Of a stretch of DNA of 64,000 bases, positions 17,393 through 26,300 are shown one piece after another. Below the pieces are notes generated by a model. That model saw nothing but the letters and a program-made list of their open reading frames with translations, did no database searches and was not told where the DNA came from. The translations under genes and the position numbers were made by a program. Position 1 is the stretch's first letter. Every line of letters begins with the position of its first letter. Source of the stretch: Sanghuangporus weigelae (taxonomy: Eukaryota > Basidiomycota > Agaricomycetes > Hymenochaetales > Hymenochaetaceae). The stretch is taken from the NCBI GenBank assembly GCA_033182465.1, contig CP137319.1, positions 1,550,001 to 1,614,000 of the forward strand. The letters run 5' to 3'.

Positions 17393-17545
17393 CCGCAGCG
17401 TATCGTATATAGCGTATACGATACGGCGTATACGCTATACGCGCGTATGCGTATCAGCTCAAGCAACTGGATTATACGCCCGTATGCGTATAATATTTTG
17501 GAAATTTTGGCGTATACGGCGTATACGTGCGTATATTTTTGGGCC
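17393..17545. repeat. Left subterminal CGTATACG palindrome array
   Basis: Dense overlapping words CGTATACG, GCGTATAC and GTATCGTATA, many self-complementary, with further copies at 17885-17921 next to the LINE insertion point. hAT transposases are known to bind short motifs repeated near element ends, so this array may be the binding platform. That role is inference. Confidence 0.7.
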
Positions 17546-17985
17546 TGAAAACAGTAAGAAATCTCGCACTCGAATGAGAAATCAAATCTGCCTCTTTGCT
17601 TCGAAATTAGACATAACTCACCGAAATCTTACTGTTGGGTGTGTGGTCACGGTCTCTAGTACACGTCCAGCATAATATTTATTAGAGTTGTCTCGCTATA
17701 ATGCAAAAATTACGTAATTTCATACTCCCTTATCTGACAGAATTCTGGCCTCGTCATTTGTGCATGTGCACAAAAATTAGTATTTGTATTAGGTGTCTCA
17801 CCTTAAGGAACGCAACGAAAGTATTTTCTAGGCACAAACATGACGTGCAATGGTCGGTCAGAATGTTGTGCTGTTGGTGTGGACCCGTATATGCCGTATA
17901 CGCCGTACATATACGCGCGTACATCCCTTCTTTCCCTCTTACCACCATCATCCGCCTTGACTCTGTTGAGCCCTCGCTCCAAGCC

Positions 17986-18497
17986 ATGGCCGATAAACGA
18001 ACAGCCCCTACTCGCCCCACTCCTCAACAACCCCGCTCCTCTGCCTCGTCGGCCGTGCCTCACACACTGCCCCCGACGCCTATTGGGTCGGGCCCCGGTT
18101 CCTCGGGGACCCCTGATGTTTTCTCCGCCCCACCGCCCCCTCAGACCCCCGCCGCTATGGCAACCCCCTCTACCCCGCCAACCAAGCGGACCGCCGCCGC
18201 CACGGACTTCTCCCCTGCTAACCGCGGTGGAACCACCCCGCTTTTCCCGGAGATGCCACGCTGGTCCGTCGCCACCCCACGCTCTGTGGACCCTACCCTC
18301 TCTGCCCCAGGTGTTGAGCGCTTGCGCCGGACCTGGAACGAGGACCTATGGCCTCTTTTTATGCACCATTATGACCTTATCGAGAACCCACAATCTCGGG
18401 CTATCGACGCCGCACAACATATGCTCGTCCTTATGGGACAGATAACAGGCGCCACTATTGAGCTGCTCAATGTGCACGAGGTTAATGATAATGGGAT
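17986..18497 (+). pseudogene. LINE ORF1, 5' part
   Basis: The frame opens at MADKRTAPTRPTPQQPRSSA and is Pro/Thr/Ala-rich. It then turns into an ordered region (WNEDLWPLFMHHYDLIENPQ) and runs into the first solo LTR at 18498. The next piece of the frame lies inverted at 18918-19492. ORF1 of Tad-like LINEs encodes an RNA-binding chaperone; this copy is cut by the insertions. Confidence 0.75.
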
Positions 18498-18917
18498 TGT
18501 TAGGACTCGAACATTTTCCTTTTTCTTTTCTTATGTCATCCTTTGATTTTAATATTCTTTTCCTTTTCTTTTATTTTCTTTGTGATTACTCATCCACTCG
18601 TTAGAATGTTCTACGACGTTCTACCAGGCTCACTAATCACCCCGCTCCCTCGTCATGTGATTCCTTATTAGAGTAGACCTTTCACGCGCTCGAAGCCTAT
18701 ATAAGTAGATAGTTTGACTCTTTCGATTCCTTGTCTTACTATTCTACTTACCTTCACTTCGACATAGGTACCTACTCTTGTACTACTAGTTTGCTGAATT
18801 CTACTTACCTTCACTTCGACATAGCTTGCGTCTAGCTTGGCAACTCGCGTTTAGCCTGTTGTTTGTTGTTGTGTTGGTTGCCTCGAGATCGACGTCTGTT
18901 AGTCTCGCCGCCTAACA
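18498..18917 (+). mobile_element. Solo LTR, copy A (420 bp)
   Basis: An LTR fossil running from TGTTAGG to CCTAACA, with a TATATAAG box at 18698-18705. No internal retrotransposon sequence is attached. GGGAT precedes it and ATAGG follows it. A second, nearly identical copy lies in opposite orientation at 19493-32228. LTR superfamily is uncertain from the LTR alone. The close match between copies suggests recent insertion or homogenisation. Confidence 0.8.
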
Positions 18918-19492
18918 ATAGGGTTACCCTTAAAGTTAACCACAAGGGTGGGAAACTTAGCCTTCGTAGTAGGGGGAGGGCGGGTAGCGGGGCGATTAGC
19001 GGGGGTACGGGGGCGATTGGGAGGGGGGGCGGAGGGGGGGCGCTCGGCTGGAGGTGCAGCCGTGGCGTCAGCATAGGATGCCGGGGCGGCTGCCGGAGGG
19101 GGCTCCGTTTGGACACGGCGGTTCGCTCGGGCCGGCGGGGCAGAGGGTTGGGTTGGGGGTGCTGGGGGGTTGGGTCGGAGTGCAGCAGGGGGGTTCCCAG
19201 GGCGTCGTTTGAGGCGCTCCAACCGGGTCCCGATGCCGCTCACTGCATTTTGGAGAGCCACAAGAGACTTCATGGCGTCTTGCTGCTGCAGGTTGGCGGT
19301 GGAAACAAGGCCAGCCAGCGCGCTCATGTTGTTAACAAGGTCATGGGCGGAGGGGGCAAAGGGGGCCGGGGCTGTGTTCGGTGCATGGGTCGGGTTGTTG
19401 GCGAAAGGGACACCGCTAGGGACCCTGCCCGAAGTAAAAGTATGGGAGATGGCCTCCACAAGGGTGGCCTGGAGGGTCGGTGCGAGGATCCC
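18918..19492 (-). pseudogene. Inverted middle segment of LINE ORF1
   Basis: On the - strand this segment reads as the missing middle of LINE ORF1: Ala/Pro-rich with NNMSALAGLVSTANLQQQ and KFPTLVVNFKGNP near its end. Read in reverse complement, it is collinear with the ORF1 parts left and right of it and keeps their frame. It is bounded by ATAGG and ATCCC, the complements of the duplications seen outside the two solo LTRs, which shows it was flipped after the LTRs landed. Confidence 0.8.
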
Positions 19493-19628
19493 TGTTAGGC
19501 GGCGAGACTAACAGACGTCGATCTCGAGGCAACCAACACAACAACAAACAACAGGCTAAACGCGAGTTGCCAAGCTAGACGCAAGCTATGTCGAAGTGAA
19601 GGTAAGTAGAATTCAGCAAACTAGTAGT

Positions 19629-21150
19629 TGTTAAGGAGTAGGCCCGGGGTTACACCGGTTTGATCCTTTTGCCTAAGCAGCGGTGTGTTGTGCAGAGGTG
19701 ATCTTATCTACCCACGTCTGGCTGTACCACGCGGTCCCTTACTAGCCTTCCTAGTCGCGGTCCGAGTTATGGATGCTTTCAGATACGAGGTAATAGTAAA
19801 GCAGATTGGGATTTCCAAGAGGCGTGATAGTACAAAGCACACAGTAATAGCTCGCTGTAGGGCAAGCTTTACACCAGTGTGTTAAGAGGATCGAAAGATG
19901 GGGAAATGAGGGCCTAATCCTACAACTATTTATGCTCCCAGATATTCCATTTTCCGTCCTATTTCTTACTCATCCTGTCTCCACTTTACTCCACTTTTCT
20001 CCACCTTTCTCCACCATTACATCTGTTCCTTTGTCATCCTGCTGCGCTTCGCTCCACTTTGCTCCAATCTTTGTAAGGTCGTCTCCACTATGACAGAATT
20101 CTTTGGAGTTGCTGACTGAGACAATAGAGGTGGTGCTTCGATATGGAATGCTCTACTGTCAGTACTCCATAACGATGTCATTGCCGTCATTGAGTGGCAT
20201 CTTTGCTCTTGGAGCGATGTAGGCTGCTCGGTATGTGATTCTTCGGAATTCATCTCGAGGTCCAGCGAGGGTAAGCATAACTCGCACGTCAGTGTTAAGG
20301 TGTCGGGTCGGTGTAGAGTATGGTCCAAGGCATATCATGAACTGCATAAGCTCTGCTGGTGGGTTCTGCTGGGTTCTGGTGACTAGCCATGCTTTGCCTT
20401 CGTATCGTATATCTCGAATGTAGCGCCATATCCTTCGTTGTATAAGGAGTTGTAATTGCTTGGTTTCCAGGTTCGCATCTCTCGGTAAATAAAGGTTTGC
20501 CTGTATCGTAGATGCTGGACATGGTGTGTGCAACTCCGGTCTATACCATCCAATCATTCTCCAAGTTATCGGGTTCGCAGTTCGAGGGGTCCGAGTTGTG
20601 ATCGTGAGTTCCTCTCGTTTCTTGGGTACTATTGGGCTTGGTGGATTGGAATGCATTGTATCCTGAAGGTGTCGCTCGGTTTCGATGTGACAGTCACGCG
20701 TACCAACCGTTGCCGTGCATACTAAGTAGTATACTTCATAAAGGACCATGTAAACTCGTGCACAGACTTGACAGTGCTGAAATGCCAGTGAGGTCTCCAT
20801 AAACCTTATTAGCCTTTAGCCTTTTAGCGTTTAGGCTTTAGTAGTTGTGCTTCTGGACTTCTAAGAAGTTTGATCGCTTCTTTTGATCGAGGTCGCTCTG
20901 GTTGCTTGGTCGGCGGCGTTAGAGTGGTAGTCCGCGGTAATAGGCGGTCGGCGGTGTTAGCTGTTAGCGGGATTACGTATCCGCTTCGGTGCTTCTAGCG
21001 CTCGGGTGGTAACGGGTTACTGTTGCCTAGGCCGCTCGATTGCTTGGGCCTTTGATAGCTGGCTTGGTTACCGGTCGCGTTTGGAAAGCTGATCGTGTAG
21101 ATCTGTTGATCGTGTCGATCCTGATGCGAGTTTTTGAGCGGATCCTTTCA
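19629..21150 (-). repeat. Gypsy 3' LTR
   Basis: 1,522 bp, same length as the copy at 30417-31938 and identical wherever I compared them. Ends are TG...CA. The predicted transcript start region is at about 19899, and U3 holds an open frame at 20159-20800. Confidence 0.92.
20159..20800 (-). CDS. ORF in the U3 part of the LTR (213 aa), unknown
   Basis: An uninterrupted sense-strand frame inside the 3' LTR, with an identical copy in the 5' LTR at 30947-31588. In the 3' LTR it would lie within the element transcript, upstream of the R region. The translation has ordered-looking stretches (ITWRMIGWYRP, QLLIQRRIWRYIRDIRYEGK) and no membrane segment. I recognise no family. U3-encoded proteins are known in a few retroviruses, but there is no evidence this frame is expressed. 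Confidence 0.4.
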   Translation of the reverse strand: METSLAFQHCQVCARVYMVLYEVYYLVCTATVGTRDCHIETERHLQDTMHSNPPSPIVPKKREELTITTRTPRTANPITWRMIGWYRPELHTPCPASTIQANLYLPRDANLETKQLQLLIQRRIWRYIRDIRYEGKAWLVTRTQQNPPAELMQFMICLGPYSTPTRHLNTDVRVMLTLAGPRDEFRRITYRAAYIAPRAKMPLNDGNDIVMEY

Positions 21151-21165
21151 CTACACCCCCCCTAA
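21151..21165 (-). promoter_or_regulatory. Gypsy polypurine tract
   Basis: On the element's sense (-) strand, AGGGGGGGTGTAG abuts the 3' LTR. This is the expected plus-strand priming site. Confidence 0.75.
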
Positions 21166-21274
21166 GATGAACTTTCGGAGAAATGTTCATCCTAATCCGT
21201 GAGAAAGCTCGGATAAAGGGTCGCCTAGTGATGGTTGATTTTTGCTATCAAACCATCATCATCTCTGCTCCAAA

Positions 21275-21590
21275 ATGTCGAAAGTCGCCGCTGCTGTTAC
21301 TGTTTTTGTCGTTATTGTCGCGATTTTCGGCATAAATCATTGGATTTTGGAGCGTAAGAGGCGTGCTCAGGTAAGTGATGCATGCTCTGTGCCGTTTCGA
21401 GTTGTTAATCATCCTCTAGGAGGCTGACTTCGAAATGCAATCGTTCCAGCGCGATGTTACTACTGTCGCGCTTCGAGTTCACCTCGCGCTCGGTTATGAC
21501 GTTGAGGATATCGATCCAGTCGTCGAAAATGCAGGTATTGCTTCGCAGGAACGTCGTGAAAAGGGTGTCTGGGAAGACATTGACTTGTAA
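21275..21590 (+). CDS. Antisense frame inside the Gypsy element, possible membrane-anchored peptide
   Basis: On the strand opposite to gag and pol, an open segment 21275-21370 ends in CAG and is followed by a 49-bp GTAAGT...CTCTAG segment (21371-21419). A second open segment, 21420-21590, ends with TAA. The gap has the size and borders of host introns. The first segment encodes a hydrophobic stretch (AVTVFVVIVAIFGI) followed by a basic ERKRR cluster, like a signal anchor. The second is acidic and hydrophilic. No family is recognised. It could be a captured host exon pair, an antisense gene of the element, or chance. Confidence 0.4.
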
Positions 21591-22129
21591 AGGGTGGTGG
21601 GAAGGGATATGAATATGAAATGTGCATCATGTAAAGAATATGACGCAATTGAAAGTGATAAGAAAGAAATCATAAAGTCGTTAATGAATAAGTTTTATAC
21701 CAATTTGGGAGTGAAGTTCCAGGTGTTTACCTACGGCTCTTCAACCCCCAAATGGAGTTTTTCGAAGAAAGAGTGTAATTGGAGTGCCTTTCAGCGTGAA
21801 GGCACATCCTAGCATGATGCAAGGGAGTGACTTCACGTAAACTTTTGGCTTCTCCGTTGCATAGAGGATAATAAAAGGTAGGCATAATCTGCTAATTCGG
21901 AGCCGGCACAATAAAACAATATACAAAATGTCTAGGCCCTTGTAGGTTCTTTGACACTTCTGCATAGTGCTTCATTTGTGCTGGTTGGCCGAATAAGCGT
22001 GAAATAAAGAGGTGCATAAAGCATAATTTGGTCGGATGTGACCATAAATATCATAAGGTAAGAATGAAATGCATAATTGACCATGTCGGGTCACGATATG
22101 GGAAAGGGGTTGCATAAAAGAAGAGTTGT
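21591..22129. other. A/T-rich non-coding stretch of the Gypsy element
   Basis: Between the antisense frame and the post-pol ORF. Only short, low-complexity frames are present and I see no recognisable signal. Confidence 0.5.
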
Positions 22130-23206
22130 TTACAAATCTTCGGATTCTTCAGCCTCAGGTGTAGTCTGGGCCGAGTTCGCTGGGGTATATAGTTCCCTGC
22201 TTTCACCTTCTTCACTTGACTCTGTATCGTCGGAGTGTATGTACATGTCCTCCTGTTCCGACATAGTAAGCATCTCGTCCGGCTGGTAGAGTTCGTTCGG
22301 GTACTGGTAGACTGAGATCATCAGATCTTCCAGCAAGGGGTGTCGTGTAGCCTGTAGTTTTTCTCTGGCTTCTTCCTCTCGGTTGTTGAGTTCCATAAGG
22401 TAATGAGGGTCGTAGTTAACCTCTTTGCCTTCGACTACGTGGTGCTCGATGTTGTCGAGTGGTACCTCGTCCGTAGTAGAGTTCCTCGCTTCAATAACCG
22501 TTCGGTATCTCGTTCCTTCGTAATACTTCGTCATGTTGAGTACCGTCATGAACTGCATGGTGTGGGATGCATAGAAGCCCGTCTGGTCGGCTATGTATAT
22601 AATGTACTTCATCGCATCGACGCTCATCGGATGATAGTGACTCCATCGCATCATTCGGTTAAGAATTGCGGTAGTCATGTCTCGTCGGTAGGCGCAAATT
22701 TGAATTGCCGAATGATAGATGCCCATGATGTTCTTGTATGTCGTTTCGTGCCTAAAGTCGATCTTGCCTCGATGTAATGCTTGTGTTTCGAGTTCGATCG
22801 CGTAGGTTAGAAATGCATCATCATTGAGTCGGCGTAATGCTGCGTCTCGAGGGTTACTGAGTTTGAATAACCACTCGTCTGAGTGATTCGCCATCATAAG
22901 ATGGGGTATTTCGTCTCGGTTGTGGTGGACTGCGTTCCACTTGTCGAATAGATCATCGAAGTACTTCCCTGGGCATAGGGGTACAATCTCATCTTCGTAG
23001 TTCTCTTCGTTGAATCGGTTGCACAGCTGTGGCCATTGATAACGTTCGGTCGGTGGCCTGAGTGTAAATGTCCATTCTGGTGCATCTTCTGGTTGACAGA
23101 ATGCATGTAGCTCGTCGAAGATAGGCATAGCTGAGTAGTGGTTCGTCTGCAGTGAAGTAGAGCTGTTGAGATTCGAGTTGTTGTTCCTTAGCTCGAAGTT
23201 CTCCAT
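22130..23206 (-). CDS. Gypsy accessory ORF after pol (358 aa), unknown
   Basis: An open frame 176 bp downstream of pol, in the position where envelope-like genes lie in some Gypsy elements. The translation shows no signal peptide or membrane segment. It is an ordered, aromatic- and Met-rich helical-looking protein (for example IMGIYHSAIQICAYRRDM and KYIIYIADQTGFYASHTM) with an acidic tail. It therefore does not look like an envelope protein. I recognise no family. Confidence 0.6.
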   Translation of the reverse strand: MENFELRNNNSNLNSSTSLQTNHYSAMPIFDELHAFCQPEDAPEWTFTLRPPTERYQWPQLCNRFNEENYEDEIVPLCPGKYFDDLFDKWNAVHHNRDEIPHLMMANHSDEWLFKLSNPRDAALRRLNDDAFLTYAIELETQALHRGKIDFRHETTYKNIMGIYHSAIQICAYRRDMTTAILNRMMRWSHYHPMSVDAMKYIIYIADQTGFYASHTMQFMTVLNMTKYYEGTRYRTVIEARNSTTDEVPLDNIEHHVVEGKEVNYDPHYLMELNNREEEAREKLQATRHPLLEDLMISVYQYPNELYQPDEMLTMSEQEDMYIHSDDTESSEEGESRELYTPANSAQTTPEAEESEDL

Positions 23207-23381
23207 GTTTTATACCATCTTGTTGGTATGTCGGCGATGTCTTGCCTAATTCTTCTATCTCTGCTCTCGCTTTGGTGTGCCACATTGATGTCATCGCTTG
23301 GTAAGGTCATTGGGGACCTTACTCATCGTCTCTATTGTGGATCCATAAGCGGCTCCATCGGGTGGAGTGCATGTGATGCAA

Positions 23382-26300
23382 CTATTGCCTCATTCGTTTT
23401 CGTGCGGCGATCCATTGGTTAAGGTTCGATGGCTGGATTGCCTGAGGATACTTTTTATGGAATGCTTCGATCATTTGATAGGAGTTCTTGAGGTTGTCAA
23501 GTGGCTCCCATGTTCGCTCCTGGTATCCTTTCCATTGGATAAGGTATTGGACCTTGCTCCGATGACGTCTTGTGTTATGAATTGTCTCCACTTCGTACTC
23601 TGCTTCTCCCTCTACTTCAATAGGTGGTGGTTCATCCAAAGTGGGTCTTCCAGGGTATTCCTTTCGTTTGTAAGGCCTGAGAAGACTCGCATGAAACACT
23701 GGGTGGATCGGAAGGGTTTCGGGTAAGCGTAATCTGAATGACACTTGTCCGACTGCCTTCTCGACTTTATAAGGCCCTGCCCATTTCATTGCAAGTTTCT
23801 TCGTTGGTTCCAATCGACTGAGATTCCTCATGTCTAGTAACACTTCGTCTCCTGGCTTGTACTCTGGCAGTTTGCCTCGATGCAGGTCTGCATAAAGCTT
23901 CATTGCCTCATTCGCTTGCCTAATCGAATTATAGGCTTCTTGCTGTACTTGTCGAAGCTCCTCTAGGTGATTTATTGCTTCTGGGACGTTTGAATCACCG
24001 GTCTCCGCAACGTCCAGGTGAGGATGCCATCCATACAGTGTATAGAATGGTGACTGATGTGTAGTACTGTGCTTCCTGTTGTTGTAGGCGAATTCTGCTA
24101 TATCGATGTACTCTGCCCAATCTGTTTGTCGGTAGGACACATAGCAGCGTAAGTACTGTTCAAGCTCTTGATTTAGTCGCTCGGTTTGACCATCGGTTTG
24201 TGGATGATACGCTGTACTAGTTTTCCAATCGACATCGATGAGTCTGCAGAACTCCTTGAGGAATTGCGCGGTGAAGTTGCTACCTCGGTCGGAGATTACT
24301 CGTTTAGGGGCCCCGTAGTATTTGAAGACATGTTGGCGGAACAAACGTGCCAACTGCTTAGCATTGGGTATTCCTTGGCAAGGAATGAACTTCCCCATTT
24401 TAGTGAGTTTGTCCACTATAACGAGTATCGCACTGTAGCCTTCATTGCTGACTGGTAAGTCGGTAATCAGGTCACAGGTTATGGTTTCCCATGGTTGATG
24501 TGGTGCCTCCAACGGTTGGAGCGGCGGATTTCGAAACTGTCGAATCGGTTTTGCACGCTGACATATGTCGCAGGTTGCGGTATATGCTCGGATCATTTCT
24601 TCCATCTTCGGCCAATAGTATGATCGCTTTACAAGCTCTATGGTCTTTTCTGCTCCTGGGTGGCCTGCAAGTTTGTGATCATGGCGCCTTCGGATTAGCA
24701 ACGCTCGTAGGTTGGCGGACGGCGGGATATATAATGCATTGGTTACGTAGTGCAAGCCGTTCCTGTAACTGTAGCCGTTGCTCTGCTTGATCGCCTGAAT
24801 TTCCTTCTTAGCCTCCTCGGTATTGTAGTTCCTCTTGATCGTTCGGATAATAGGATCAGAGATAGTGACCATTTCAGTTTCTAGCTTGTATAGACCGTTG
24901 ATCTCTGTGCGTCGCAATGTTTGTTGCTTGATCGTATCAGGAGGTAATAAGGTAACTCCTAAGTTGTCCTTGTCCTCTGGCATATAGTCGGATCGTCGTG
25001 ATAGCTCGTCAGCTTGGTTCTTCTTGCCTGGCCAATGGAGAATCTTGAAGTTATATCGTGATAACTCTAATGCCCATCTCGCTTGACGTCTCGATAGATT
25101 CTGAGCTGTCATGAAGTATCGGAGATTTGCATGATCGCTTCGGATTGTTACTGGTTCTTTGGTTCCCTCCAATAGGTGTCTCCAATGCTTGAGTGCTTCC
25201 ATGATTGCTAGCATCTCTTTGTCATGCGTCGGATAGTTTCGTTGGGTGTTCGTTAGAGTTTTCGACATGAAACCTAAAGGTCTCAGTTCTCCTTGGTTGT
25301 CTTCTTGTTGTAAGACTGCACCAATCGCTACATCGGATGCATCGGTTTCCAATGTATATGGTTTGTCTGGCTTTGGCATTGCCAATGCGACTTCCGTTTC
25401 GAATGCCTTCTTGATACTTTCGAATGCCTTATCTTGTGCCTCTGCCCATATGAACTTGCGATCCTTTTTGATAAGGTCGCCAATAGGTGCGAATGTATCG
25501 GCATAGTTCCTGATGAATCTTCGGTAGAAGTTACAAAATCCTTGGAACTTTCGAACTTGTCGTTTCGTCTTTGGCACTGGCCATTCGTGAATAGCTTTGA
25601 GCTTATAAGGATCCATCTGGATGCCTTTCGTTCCTACTACAAATCCCAAGTAGTCGAGCTGGGTTTGGAGGAAGTGACATTTCTCGATTTTGAGGTAAAT
25701 GTCGAGCTCTCGGCATTTCTGTAGAATTGCCCTGAGGAGTTTCCAATGTTCCTCTTCAGTTTGTGCTTGACCAATAAGGTCGTCCAAATAGTTGAGTGCT
25801 TCTTCTGTCCTGAGCCAATATTCGAAGTTGTCATTCATGAATCGTTGGAATACTGCAGGTGAGTTCTTCATTCCAAACATCATGACCTTTGGCTTGTAGA
25901 CTGCATTGCCAACTCGGAATGCTGCCTTCCACTCGTCTCCTTCTCGGATTCGCAGGTTGTTGTAACCTGATCGCATGTCGAGTGTAAAGAAGAATTTTCC
26001 TTTCTCCAGTTTCTCTGGGAGAACACTCATGATCGGTATCGGGTATGGATCTGATACTGTCGTGTCGTTGATGTCTCGGTAATCGGTTACTGCTCGTGCT
26101 CCTCCGTCTTTCTTTCCTACAAAGAAGACTGGTGCTGCTACCGGACATGGTTCATGTGGTTGAACCTTTTCAATCCATCCTTTGTCAAGTAACTCTTTGA
26201 CATAAGCATCGAGTGCTGCCTGCTCTTCTCGTGTGAGCTTGATAATAGGCCTTGGTTTCGGTAATGGTACTCCTTCTTTGAGATTAATCGCCATATCCCA

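Noticed and set aside
17393-17545. CRISPR-like or telomeric array
   Set aside because: The words overlap, vary and are self-complementary, with no regular spacers, and telomere-type TTAGGG repeats are absent.
18899-19459. A separate - strand gene between the inverted repeats
   Set aside because: Its translation is the missing middle of LINE ORF1, in frame with both flanks once flipped, so it is LINE sequence.
19685-19885. Small + strand gene in the LTRs
   Set aside because: A shadow frame antisense to the LTR's R/U5 region, repeated at 30473-30673 only because the LTRs are direct repeats. No support.
22130-23206. Envelope gene of the Gypsy element
   Set aside because: Position fits, but there is no signal peptide, membrane helix or cleavage-site-like pattern.
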